A stretch of 64,000 nucleotides of DNA, taken from NCBI GenBank assembly GCA_021613375.1, contig CM038720.1, positions 19,615,215-19,679,214 on the forward strand. The letters run 5' to 3'. The notes under the pieces were generated by a model that did no database searches, was not told the origin of the DNA, and saw only the letters and a program-made list of their open reading frames with translations. This DNA is from Megaleporinus macrocephalus (Eukaryota > Chordata > Actinopteri > Characiformes > Anostomidae). This document shows, piece after piece, positions 35,195 to 46,910 of this stretch. Within the stretch, counting starts at the first letter, position 1. Every line of letters starts with the position of its first letter. Position numbers and translations under genes: made by a program.

Positions 35195-35840
35195 CAAGGC
35201 CAGCAGTCAGTACTGGATGTTCATGGCACTGCATTAAAAACAGGCATGATTCTGTGGTGGAAATCACTGTCTGTGGACACAGTTTACTGTGCAATCCAGG
35301 CCATGTGTAAGAACACAATTCAAAAAGACACAATTCAAAAATTCAATTCATCTTCTCTGGGGGGATATGGGGTTGCATTAGTGTCCATGGCTTAGGCAGT
35401 GCTGAACAGTATATAGAGCTTTTAGAACACCATCTGCTCCCATCCAGACTCTCCCAGTCTCTTTCATATTTTAGCAAGACAGTCATACCACATACTGCAT
35501 CCATCACAACAACATGGCTTCGCAAAAGAGTCTGATAAGAATAGGACAATATTCTTCTCCCAAAACAACAGCAGCTGGCCTCTTCACTTCCCAGATGTTT
35601 ACAGACCATTGTTAAAAGAAGAGGAGAGGTTACACAATGGTAGACATGGCTCTGTGCCAACTTTTTAAGATGCATTGCTGCCATGAAGTTCTAAATGAGT
35701 TCATAATTTTCATGAAAAGGTCAATTGTCTCACTTTTAACATCTAATATGTGTTCTATGTTCTGTTGTGAATAAATTATGGGTCTCTGAGATTTGCACAT
35801 CATTGCATTCTGTTTTTATTTATATAACAAATTTAAGAAA
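35195..35840 (+). pseudogene. Dead Tc1/mariner-type transposase remnant
   Basis: The frame WGCISVHGLGSAEQYIELLE, followed by HHLLPSRL, then YFSKTVIPHTASITTTWLRK, matches the C-terminal half of a common fish Tc1-like transposase. In active relatives the second stretch is of the type FQQDNAxPHTA; here the catalytic Asp position is lost, and stops and deletions occur. The 3' part (TTGCACATCATTGCATTCTG, then TTTTTATTTA) is the family's terminal region. Confidence 0.75.
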
Positions 35841-36689
35841 AAAACATGCATTAAATAAGAATTTGAGCAAACAACAATAAAACACCACACACATTGCATC
35901 AGGAGTACCCTAAGTCAGTCCCGGGATCCCATGCTCCGAACCTTTTTGGGCAATGTGCAACGGCTGAGCTGTCACTTCTTAGTTATTATCTTGAATCAGG
36001 TGCTCTGGATGAGGTAAAGAATGAAAATGTTCTGAGAGCCCAACGGTCTGATTTGGGACATCTCTGCATTACATAATGCATATCTGTGATGATGTGGAAT
36101 CTCGTTGCATTATCTGGAGGTACTTCAACCTACATGATGGACTCCTCAGTCAAAGTCTATATATTTGTAGTGGTGCCTGACATATAGTTCAGTCACTGCT
36201 CATCTAACCTGGCTGGTACTACCAACCTAGGCAAAGTAGTACTTTTATCCTGCAAGTAAAACAAAAACAATATATTTATATGTCATAAATGTTTACTAAC
36301 ATAAATGGTAACAACAGAAACTCACTTTGAAAGGACTGTTTAGTCAAAATATTGAACTCTGGTGCATTATTTTATACTTCTCTTTATCTCATGACTGAAC
36401 AAAGACAATAAAAGGGAACATGCAATAACAGAACACTACCACCTTAAAATAAATATATAAAACTAGGAGATTTGATTGTTCATTCAGCTGTCAGCGCAAC
36501 ATTGTACACACTCATCATAATTAGCTTGTATATGAAAACGCTCTTGTCTAATGAGCGGTTCATAACCCAATGACACATAAACTGATTTGGCTGATTTAAT
36601 GAGCTGCAAAACAACAGCAGTAGGTTACTTTGCAGCAATGGGCTTATGTGGAGTAGGTAGATAGATAGATAGACCTGACCTGAAGTCAG
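35841..36689. other. Intergenic DNA, no gene recognised
   Basis: The segment 35885-36170 (GTCAGTCCCGGGATCCCATG) may be another old element, but I cannot place it. Confidence 0.35.
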
Positions 36690-36800
36690 AGACAGTACCT
36701 ACAGGACGCCGCTGGCTGGATAGTTTTGGTTGGTGGACTGTTCTCAGTCCAGCAGTGACACTGAGGTGTTTAACTCAAGCAGCACTGCATCTTTACTATT
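36690..36800. mobile_element. MITE family B fragment
   Basis: GGTTGGTGGACTGTTCTCAG, TCCAGCAGTGACACTGAGGT and GTTTAACTCAAGCAGCACTG are the internal part of the family. Confidence 0.65.
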
Positions 36801-38105
36801 AAAATAACATCTTCAACATCTGAAAACATCTTGAGAGGGGTTTAACTGCCTATGACAAACAATAGCCTGAACTTAGAGAGCTCGCTTGTCTTCTCTCTGA
36901 ATATTCTAGAAAATGTAAAATGACACTAAAACCACAAATAATATGATATTTTATTAGTTTTAGTGGGAAAAAAGGAATACAAACAAAAAAATGAATTGGT
37001 TTGGTCATCACTGATAATAAACAAGGACAGTGCTTTTTTTAGTTTTTAGAGTTTGTGTGGACGCTTTGGAGAATGGTGGAAGATAACACACTTCAGATCT
37101 GAGATTCATGATCAAACTAAAAGGTGTAACAGTAAATTCGAATCAGTTTACTGAACCGATTCTTTCGCACGATCAGCCTTAATGAATCAAAAGTGTGATT
37201 CATCAATTCACTGAATCATATTCGTTCAGAGATATCGTTATTGTATTAATATCTTTAGCCGGATTTAATACATGTATTAACTTACATATACATTGTATAA
37301 AAGAGCCAATAGTGTATAACTTTAAACAGATGTATTTGAAATATATTTGTGTGCCTCGACTCTTCCAGTGCATAAATTATTTCATGATAGAATAACATCC
37401 ACCTTGTCACACTCTCATTTGTTGTTATATTCTTAAACCCATTGGTTAATCTATGACTGGATGGTTTTGAATAGATGTACGTTTTTCATACAAATATTGT
37501 TATATTCGGTTTACAGGGAGAAAAAGTTTGTTTACTCAGTTTATCTCACCATGATACTAGTCCATGTGTGATATCATTGTGATAGCTTCCAGCAACCAGT
37601 TAGCATGAAGTAAATAAATAAGAAAATAATTAACACTTGGAACATTATATATGAAATAAACTAATTTCCAAAGAAAGATGTACTAAAGAGATAGTCAGCA
37701 ATACATATAATTACATAGGACACGAATATGGGTCACGTTGAACCATGTTGTGCATTAGAAGGGGTTTGTTCAGCTTGTGCATTAAAGGGTGAAAGAGCCC
37801 AGAAACCACTATTTTATTTGGAAATTATAATATTGTCCTCTCAGGTCCATTTACGATATAAATGCAGTTAAAAAAAACCAATAATTTATTTTTCTGAAAA
37901 TATTTCACAGCCTCTCTTTGTCCCTTGTTTGTATTACTGCATCTTTAATGGAGAATTTCACTAAACAACGTTTTACCAGCTGTGAACCTGCACCTGTCTG
38001 CAAGTGTCTCTCCACCAGGAATACAACTGTATACTATTATACTATTTATTTATACTATTTATACTGGTATACTACACTATTAAACTAATTACTTTAAACT
38101 ATCAT
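36801..38105. other. AT-rich intergenic DNA
   Basis: No exon, RNA gene or clear element seen. Confidence 0.4.
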
Positions 38106-38109
38106 AAAC

Positions 38110-38336
38110 CAATGTTTTAGGCATCATGCAGTGTATTCATAACCATTCCATGTAGGAACTTTCTGTGAGGGGGCTTTTAGAGGTGTATGTCTGGTTCCCA
38201 TCACCCCTACTGTAAATATATCTGACTTAATAAGTTTCTCCAGAATAAAGCGTTTACCACCAAACCACTCTGAATGAAATTGCTTACTTAACCAGTTAAA
38301 CATGTGGAATTTTTGGAAATTCTGTGGGGTTCCCCT
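38110..38336. mobile_element. MITE family A, right half
   Basis: Runs from GTGTATTCATAACCATTCCA through TCTGGTTCCCATCACCCCTA to GGGGTTCCCCT, bordered by TTAA at 38337-38340. Confidence 0.7.
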
Positions 38337-38563
38337 TTAAATTATATAAGCGCATGTATTGAGGTCAGGTGGGGATGAAATGCTTCAGTGTGAAAAAGCA
38401 GGGCTAAGCAGGTTTTCATCACAGTATGAAAATGATTATTACAAAACAAATCTTGCAGCTTAATTTACATATATGGACTGCATGATATGCTTTAATTAAT
38501 TATTAATTTTTTATCCTGAATATGAAACAGTATGTTAGGAGATTCAATGTAAATAATCTGAAG

Positions 38564-38647
<84 letters not shown>
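38564..38647. repeat. (AAT)n/(ATT)n head-to-head microsatellite
   Basis: About 17 ATA/AAT units switch directly to about 10 TTA/ATT units at 38616, giving a perfect self-complementary hairpin with an arm of about 31 bp and no loop. Confidence 0.95.
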
Positions 38648-38648
<1 letters not shown>

Positions 38649-38689
38649 CGTTTTTTTAGTCGATATTTAGCGGTACTTGTGAATCGGTT

Positions 38690-39055
38690 CCACCAGTTTG
38701 ATGTTAATGAATCTGTTCAAAGGAACCGATTCGTCCCTGAACCGGACATGACTGAATCACTAAGCGTCTGTACACGAGCATGTCTCTCAGCTTGACGAGA
38801 AGCTGGTCGGTGAGAAGAACACACAGCTGCTCTCTGAGGAGAACCCGTCTGTAGAAAACCTGTTCCAGCACCGCTACAGTTATTCCTGGGTAAGCTTAAT
38901 GCTTTCTTCTTCTCCAACTTCTTATTCTTAAAAAAAACAGCTGTGAAAAGGTTTCCAGCTGTCACCGCGTAGCTCGTAGCTCGAACTGAGAACATAAACA
39001 GGCTGAAGAAGTTTGGTTTGTAGACTGAGACGTGAATTAGTCACGCGTTTAAACT
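38690..39055 (+). promoter_or_regulatory. CpG cluster with exon-like segment
   Basis: CpGs cluster here compared with the flanks (ACCGATTCGTCCCTGAACCG; CACCGCGTAGCTCGTAGCTC). Inside, 38791-38890 is bordered by an acceptor-like CATGTCTCTCAG and a strong donor TCCTGG/GTAAGC, with one open frame (LDEKLVGEKNTQLLSEENPS and on). It could be a 5' exon of the downstream kinase gene or of an unrecognised gene. The support is signals only. Confidence 0.3.
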
Positions 39056-39431
39056 TATTTTTAAACTGCATCATATCTGTATAATTTAAGAAGATGATAA
39101 TATATAGGATAGTTAGTACTTTACACAAAATACTTTCCTCTGTGCTCTCAGAAGGGTTTGGCATTGTAGGTACTGTAAGGTGTGGTTTTAGGTTGTGTGA
39201 GGTTCTACAGCTCTGGGGAAATGCAGGGAAGACCTGTTTTTATCATAAAGGGAAATAAACTGAACGCATGCTGAAGAAGTGACTTCCTCATGGTCATATA
39301 GGTGGAAGTAGGATTATCCAGTCTACTGTCTAAACGGACCGTTGGGCTATGGATAGTGGTCATTTCCATATGCAAAAAACTCAGTTCCATATGCACGGTT
39401 ATTCCTTCAGATCCTTAGATGCTTTCCTTAA

Positions 39432-39873
39432 AGGGGAATTCCACCCATTTTTAAATTTCGCTATGATTCAGTGTTGGAGATGTAAACGCAGTGGTTTGGT
39501 GTGAAATGGTTCAGATGTTCTTCATAAAGTTTTGCATTTTAATCCACTTATTTAAATGCATTTGTTGTAAAGAAACACATGCAAAGCTTTCAAATTTTCC
39601 ATTTAACCATCTTTAAAATTCCTTATATATGTATGACACATGTAGGTTCACCGGTGGTTAAAATGTCTTAATCTGTGTTGTAGACATGGTGACCCCTGAT
39701 TCCCATCACCACCACTGTAAAGAACATCTGAACCATTGTACACCAAACCAGTGCGTTTACATCCCTGCGTTTACACAAAGTCTGAGTGGTTTTTGAACAA
39801 AGCGTTTTACACGAAACCATCTTAACTATTTAATTATGTGGATTTTTTTTTTAAATATAACTGCCGTTCCCCT
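39432..39873. mobile_element. MITE family A, best-bounded copy
   Basis: Flanked on both sides by TTAA (39428-39431 and 39874-39877). The ends are AGGGGAATTCCACCC and CTGCCGTTCCCCT, partly inverted. Subterminal blocks GTGGTTTGGTGTGAAATGGT and, inverted, ATCTGAACCATTGTACACCA pair with each other. Length 442 bp, no open frame. TTAA target duplications are typical of piggyBac-type transposition, so this family is best read as a non-autonomous piggyBac-like MITE; that assignment is inference. Confidence 0.8.
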
Positions 39874-40599
39874 TTAAGCTTAGAGCAGCACTAGGCAGGC
39901 CAACCCAAAATGGAATTAGAGCAGGGTTTGACTCATATTGACATCTCTGTGTATCTTAATGAAGTACAAATGTGTCATAGTTCCCAGTAGTGTTACAATG
40001 GAAAGTCTTTATGTTTTTTAAGTTGCCTCGGGGTGTTCTTACACTAATTCCCAGCTGCCATTTAAACTTTATTGCAGTGATGGACGCCCCTGTTTGCTGA
40101 CTTGCTCTGCATGTGTCACGTGGTTGGTTTTTTGCGTCAGCTATCATTTGTGCTCTCCTCCATCTCCGCCAAATGTAAACATTAAGTCTTCACGCTGCTT
40201 GACCCATATCCCTGAGTCCAGTTTTCAATGATAAAGGGCTATTGTGTGTCTCCAGGCTGGGTGTGTAATGTATTTGAAGTCCATGCCTGACATTTGGAAC
40301 ATTTGCTGCCTCGCTGATGCTTAGGACACGCCCAAATGGAACATATTGCAGTATGTTGTCAATGTTTTCCAAAAGGCTGGACAATAAACTTTGAAGCTTC
40401 TGGATTGTTAGTAGAGGTGGGAAGGTCTTACATTTTGCTGGATACAGTCAGTTTTGAACCCCAGGTGTTGCTGTTCTCATGTTGGTAAACCAGATTGGTC
40501 ATCATCTGTTAGACCTTAGGCCTCTCTCATGCACGTTTACCATATACAGGGTTCCTGACCAGGTTTCACCTGTTCAACTGTTCTCTTTTATTCATTTAG

Positions 40600-40720
40600 A
40601 GTGGTTTGATGAAAGCTGGTGCCTTATAGAGAAACTGACCGAAATAGGGATCAGAAGTCACCATGTTTACAACACAAATATGGCCATCCACCAGTAAACC
40701 TGTCTTCTGTTCCTGCAATT
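40600..40720. mobile_element. MITE family A fragment
   Basis: GAGTGGTTTGATGAAAGCTG, GGATCAGAAGTCACCATGTT and ACAACACAAATATGG match the left half. Confidence 0.5.
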
Positions 40721-40799
40721 GTAGAATATCTGGTTAAATTAAAGTTTAAATAGAAGAAAATATAACTTTCTCTGTTATTTAAGGTTACGTGCACAGGTT

Positions 40800-41020
40800 G
40801 TTAGTCTTCATATGCATATATTTCATCGCCATCCAAAGAACAACGTCTCCAAGAAGCCAAGAACTGTATAGACTTTCAATGTAACAATTTCCATTGGTCC
40901 ATTCTACATGACATTTTTGTACATAATGTAAACGGCAGCTGCTGTGTTCCAGTGATGTAGAAAAATAAACATCAACAAACATGGAGATGCATGTTTTTCT
41001 TTGGACAGTGACGATATGAA
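40800..41020. mobile_element. MITE family C copy
   Basis: Left end TTCATCGCCATCCAAAGAAC, right end TTTTTCTTTGGACAGTGACG, core TTTCCATTGGTCCATTCTAC and ATAATGTAAACGGCAGC. Confidence 0.65.
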
Positions 41021-41029
41021 AGCATGTCA

Positions 41030-42920
41030 GTTATGACAAAGAGCCAGGAGGAGAAGTTGCACAGTGAATTTTTAGATGCAAAACACATCATGGACCTGGC
41101 TTGTAACTCTCTTACTCACATTTTAGAAGTGTGTCCATAAGGAGGAGTAACTAGAAGTGTCTTTTAGGGTCTTACATGTTGGGGATTCACATCAGTGATA
41201 CTTTGTGCTCTTATTTAAGCAAAAAAAAAGGAGTCGTAGTTAAATATGTAGAACGTAAAGCATTGGTGGAATTAAAAATGTGTTGTCAATGCTACTGTCA
41301 CAGTGTTGATTGGAGTAATAACCGCTTTACATTGTTGATATTTGTATACACTGGGCTTTGTTTTCTCCACTAAACTGATCATTTTTACCTCTGCCCTGAT
41401 TGCTACATGACTGGTTTATGCTTCTTAATCCAGGGCAGATTAAACATTACCATCTTGACGACTTTGTTGCTAGATTTAGTGACTCTTCATGCCTCTTTAG
41501 GTAATGTTTTTCTTGTTTTGTTTTTTAAAAGCACCTAATGACAGTAGCTAAGAAGTGACCGCTGGATTTTATGTAGCCTTATTAAGTGAAGCTTTATTAG
41601 GAATTCGGCTGTAGTATATTATAGTAAGTATGAGCACAGAGAGTAGTAGAGATGTAAAGCATGTACACAATCTGACTGATTGATCTAATCTGATTGTGGT
41701 TATATTTCATAAATGAAGAAAACCAAAATATCCACTAGTATGAGGCGTGAATCCTGAAAAGCAGGTGCCAGACTGCCAGTATCTCATTAATGTGAAGTTT
41801 TGGTTTCTTCTGACTGGTCTAGCTCAGGGGTCCAGCTTGAGGAAATTTCCTCAGGCCAAGGTCCGGACCACCAACTGCTGCTTCTCGTTTTGAACCTTTC
41901 CTGCGTGTGCTGCACTCCCGAATCTGCACTGAGTAGCGCCTTGGGTGATCTTACAACGCACGTGATTGGTCTAGGAGAGTACTTCGCTGCAAAGCCAGTA
42001 TTCTGTAAAGACAAAGTTCCGCCGCTTAAAAGAAACACTGTTTAAATTAAATCGTTCTCCATAGTTTATGGCTTCGGGTCTGCATTGGACATCGTCTTAT
42101 AAGGACAAGGTTTTTCATGATGTATGCTGTGATTAAAACAATTGCAGATTTTACGATTTAAAAAAACTGCAGTGTCTTAAATTTAAAAATGAAATTTTGA
42201 TTTTGATATAAAATATGTTCATCTTTCAACAACATGGATTTTTACTGTTATTAATGCTTTACTTTCTACATATTTATCTACTTATTTTTAGGACTTCCTA
42301 AAAATAAGCCACTCCTCTTTCTTCATTTTACACAATCACACTTTCACTGCTATTTGCATAAATATATATGATTTGTCATGCGCGTCACCAGGTTCTTCTT
42401 TTGGCAGTTTTGATATATTAGGTTTGCTAATGCTAATATTAGCGATGTGCTGTTAAGCTGCTTGTTTAAGTTGGACTGGAAGAATCTAGTGGTGAAAAAT
42501 TGCTATCTAGCGCCTGGGGGTTTGAACACAACACAAAATTGTTACGTTTCTAAGAAACGGTACAGTATCACAGAATATAGTATTGTGATATTTAGTATTT
42601 TTGATATATAAACAAACTGGTAACCCTAATGAGTTAAACCAGTTAGTTGTTGCCAGACAGAAAAAAATCCAGAGTTGGATCTACCTCAGCTTGAAGTTAA
42701 CTGTCAGAGTAAGAAATGCTGCTTTGTGAGAAAAAGCGGTTCAGTTATGAGTAATCAGGAGAGCACTTCTTCTTGGGTCTATTTCTGTACACTTTACGTC
42801 ATCTAATCTGTTTGTTTGCAAAAGCATAGCATTGAGCATAATCCAGTTCACACTTTCGTCATTTGTAGATCGAGCACTGAAACAGCTTCTGATTTCATAA
42901 CGAAACTGAATCTAATGATA
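41030..42920. other. Intergenic DNA, no gene recognised
   Basis: Frames at 41787-42045 on both strands overlap one another and lack splice sites; no domain is recognised. Confidence 0.4.
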
Positions 42921-42921
42921 C

Positions 42922-42923
<2 letters not shown>

Positions 42924-42955
<32 letters not shown>
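42924..42955. repeat. (GT)n microsatellite
   Basis: About 15 GT units. Confidence 0.95.
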
Positions 42956-42956
<1 letters not shown>

Positions 42957-43090
42957 CTGTTCACCATTCCAAAGCTGTTTCTCGCATTTATCTAAAAAAA
43001 AACCAGACATTTGCAGACACCTGCTGCTCTAGTGTGTTTATCTCTACTTGCTGCAGTAACAGCCTCTACTTTACTAGGGCTTTTCTTTTA

Positions 43091-45430
43091 GTGACTGTGC
43101 TTCTCTCTCTCTCTTTCTCCCTTGCTGCCCCCGCCCCCATCAGTGGCTGTGCTGCTCCCGCTCTCTGTCAGTGACTGTGCTGTTCCTTCTCTCCCTTAAT
43201 GACTGTGCTGCTTTCTCTCCCCAGTGACTGTGCTGCTCTCTCTTCTCAGTGACTGTGCTTCTCTCTCTTCTCACTGACTGTGCTGCTTTCTCTTCTCACT
43301 GACTGTGCTGCTCTCTCTCCTCAGTGACTGTGCTGCTTTCTCTCCCCAGTGACTGTGCTGCTCTCTCTTCTCACTGACTGTGCTGCTCTCTCTTCTCACT
43401 GACTGTGCTGCTCTCTCTTCTCACTGACTGTGCTGCTCTCTCTTCTCACTGACTGTGCTGCTTTGTTTCCCCAGTGACTGTGCTCCTCTCTCTTCTCAGT
43501 GACTGTGCTGCTTTCTCTTCTCAGTGACTGTGCTGCTTTCTCTTCTCAGTGACTGTGCTGCTTTGTTTCCCCAGTGACTGTGCTGCTCTCTCTTCTCAGT
43601 GACTGTGCTGCTTTCTCTTCTCAGTGACTGTGCTGCTCTCTCTTTTCAGTGACTGTGCTGCTTTCTCTTCTCAGTGGCTGTGCTGCTCTCTCTTCTCAGT
43701 GACTGTGCTGCTTTCTCTTCTCAGTGACTGTGCTGCTCTGCCTTCTCACTGACTGTGCTGCTTTGTTTCCCCAGTGAATGTGCTGCTCTCTCTTCTCAGT
43801 GACTGTGCTGCTCTCTCTTCTCAGTGACTGTGCTACTCTCTCTTCTCAGTTACTGTGCTGCTCTCTCTCCTCACTGACTGTGCTGCTTTCTCTCCCCAGT
43901 GACTGTGCTGCTCTCTCTCCTCAGTGACTGTGCTGCTTTCTCTCCCCAGTGACTGTGCTGCTCTCTCTTCTCACTGACTGTGCTGCTTTCTCTCCCCAGT
44001 GACTGTGCTGCTCTCTCTCCTCAGTGACTGTGCTGCTTTCTCTCCCCAGTGACTGTGCTGCTCTCTCTTCTCACTGACTGTGCTGCTCTCTCTTCTCACT
44101 GACTGTGCTGCTCTCTCTTCTCACTGACTGTGCTGCTCTCTCTTCTCACTGACTGTGCTGCTTTGTTTCCCCAGTGACTGTGCTCCTCTCTCTTCTCAGT
44201 GACTGTGCTGCTTTCTCTTCTCAGTGACTGTGCTGCTTTCTCTTCTCAGTGACTGTGCTGCTTTGTTTCCCCAGTGACTGTGCTGCTCTCTCTTCTCAGT
44301 GACTGTGCTGCTTTCTCTTCTCAGTGACTGTGCTGCTCTCTCTTTTCAGTGACTGTGCTGCTTTCTCTTCTCAGTGGCTGTGCTGCTCTCTCTTCTCAGT
44401 GACTGTGCTGCTTTCTCTTCTCAGTGACTGTGCTGCTCTGCCTTCTCACTGACTGTGCTGCTTTGTTTCCCCAGTGAATGTGCTGCTCTCTCTTCTCAGT
44501 GACTGTGCTGCTCTCTCTTCTCAGTGACTGTGCTACTCTCTCTTCTCAGTTACTGTGCTGCTCTCTCTCCTCACTGACTGTGCTGCTCTCTCTTCTCAGT
44601 GACTGTGCTGCGCTCTCTTCTCAGTGTCTGTGCTGCTTTGTTTCCCCAGTGACTGTGCTGCTCTCTCTTCTCAGTGACTGTGCTGCTTTCTCTTCTCAGT
44701 GACTGTGCTGCTTTTTCTTCTCAGTGACTGTGCTTCTCTCTCTTCTCACTGACTGTGCTGCTCTCTTTCCTCACTGACTGTGTTGCTCTCTCTTCTCAGT
44801 GAATGTGCTGCTCTCTCTTCTCACTGACTGTGCTGCTCTCTCTTCTCACTGACTGTGCTGCTCTCTCTTCTCAGTGACTGTGCTGCTCTCTCTCCTCACT
44901 GACTGTGCTGCTCTCTCTCCTTACTGACTGTGCTGCTCTCTCTCCTCACTGACTGTGCTGCTCTCTCTCCTCACTGACTGTGCTGCTCTCTCTTCTCAGT
45001 GTCTGTGCTGCTTTGTTTCCCCAGTGACTGTGCTGCTCTGCCTTCTCACTGACTGTGCTGCTCTCTCTCCTCACTGACTGTGCTGCTCTCTCTCCTTACT
45101 GACTGTGCTGCTCTCTCTCCTCACTGACTGTGCTGCTCTCTCTCCTCACTGACTCTGCTGCTCTCTCTTCTCAGTGACTGTGCTGCTTTGTTTCCCCAGT
45201 GACTGTGCTGCTCTGCCTTCTCACTGACTGTGCTGCTCTCTCTCCTCACTGACTCTGCTGCTCTCTCTTCTCACTGACTCTGCTGCTCTCTCTTCTCAGT
45301 GACTGTGCTGCTTTGTTTCCCCAGTGACTGTGCTGCTCTGCCTTCTCACTGACTGTGCTGCTCTCTCTTCTCAGTGACTGTGCTTCTCTCTCTCCTTCCA
45401 TGACGATGCTGGTCTCTCCTTCCAGCTGTT
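43091..45430. repeat. 25-bp minisatellite, about 90 copies
   Basis: The unit is close to GTGACTGTGCTGCTCTCTCT plus TCTCA, 25 bp. Variants include TTTGTTTCCCCA, CTCTCTCCTCAC and CTGCCTTCTCAC. The + strand is pyrimidine-rich. The array is degenerate at both ends. It carries a higher-order duplication of exactly 28 units. A 74-codon frame at 44478-44702 is a product of the repeat. Confidence 0.97.
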
Positions 45431-45439
45431 TCTGGAAGC

Positions 45440-45955
45440 TGCTGCTGGCATGTCTACATTGGTTGTTTTAAAGCATTGCTTACTTGCTCCATTTGTTCAA
45501 ACCCTGTGCTGATGTATTAGCTTATGTTTGTTACAAATGACTGCAAATGCACCTAATTGATAGTTTGCTTGCTAGCTAACATACTTGGCTCATGTTGTTA
45601 CAACACATTTACTGTTTGGATTTTCCTGTCCACTGTTTGACTTCTCTTCTAGAATTTGGTTTCATTTAAAGCCGGTCAGGAGTGGTGAACAACCGCTCAC
45701 TGCTGGCATCTATAGCCAACTGAGACATTAGACATCAGGTCTTCAGGTGTCCTGCGTGTGTACACCTAAAATTATCCAATTGCCTAATTAGAAGGCACTT
45801 GGATATTTTTGAACAGTGTGTGGAGCCAGAACAGGCAGTTTGTTATTGTAAGTGTCCTTGAAATTGAAATTCATCAGCTTTTATACAGGGGATATGAATC
45901 ATTAATTAATTCAGGGTGGTTGATACTTAATGTGCTAAACTGGCAGGGTTAGAAA
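45440..45955. other. Intergenic DNA, no gene recognised
   Basis: Nothing recognised on either strand. Confidence 0.4.
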
Positions 45956-45957
45956 TT

Positions 45958-46100
45958 GTTCAGAGTGGTGGTGATATGAATCAGACATCCAAAGACTTTA
46001 ATGCTGCCAAAAAGCTCCCTCATGGAAATTGTGTAATTGTTTTATTACACAAAGGGGTGAATGCATTGCCTGGCGGATGAGACGACTATGAGACAGTTTC
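45958..46100. mobile_element. MITE family A fragment
   Basis: GTTCAGAGTGGTGGTGATAT, GAATCAGACATCCAAAGACT and GAATGCATTGCCTGGCGGAT match the left half. Confidence 0.6.
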
Positions 46101-46651
46101 AGCCTCTAGAGATCGATTGGCTCTACAAGCTACTTCACTTAGTTACCATATAAAACATTTCTGAATGGGGTGCATGACATCCAGGATATGGTTTTAAAAT
46201 AGCTTTGAGACCAGGTTTTCAAATCCATTAATGACAATGAAATGCTATGGAATAATTGAGTCTTGTCCTCTCTCTCTGAATGTGCTAATATAATATTTTC
46301 TGGGTTTGTATCTGTGATTGTTTTGGTATCTGATGATTGAGCAAGGAAAACATTAACTTGTACCGTAGCTGTACAGATTGACAATAAACCAGCCCTGGTG
46401 TAAACTCTGCTTTACTGCTGTGCTTCTACAACAAAGACTCTTTCAGTTCAATGAAGAAGAAATGATACATAATCCTCACCTCGTTAAGCTCTTTGTGAAA
46501 CAATTGTACTCTAATCACCCTTCATGGACCCCATGCTGCTTTTTTACGCAACCGTGTACATGCAGGGTTCTGATATGTTGCTTAACAGTATTAGACCATT
46601 GCCGTGTCCACAAACCCTTATTACAATATATACCTGTATACTAGCCTTTAA

Positions 46652-46910
46652 AGGAGAACTCCACCAGGAGAAACATGCTGAGTCAGAATTGTTCACAGTA
46701 GTTGTGATAGGAAGAAGTTTCCCCATCGAAAGTTATACTATTATGAGTATGCTGTCTGAGTGCTTAGCAAAAAGCCAGATTTCTTTAGATTTACCTCTGT
46801 TATGCCATCATCAGCAAGTTTGTTGCTGGTTTGGAATAGTAAATTAAATGGAAATTTGTTCACTGGGGAAAGCGTGATCCCCGGTTCCCATCACCCCCAA
46901 GCTTTCTTTG
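46652..46910. mobile_element. MITE family A, left-bounded copy
   Basis: TTAA at 46648-46651 is followed by AGGAGAACTCCACCAGG, the family end. The signatures CACAGTAGTTGTGATAGGAA and GATCCCCGGTTCCCATCACC follow. The right end is lost. Confidence 0.65.

Noticed and set aside
44478..44702. 74-codon plus-strand frame
   Set aside because: 75-bp periodic translation of the 25-bp minisatellite.
43091..45430. CRISPR array
   Set aside because: Units are contiguous 25-bp repeats with no unique spacers, in a vertebrate genome.
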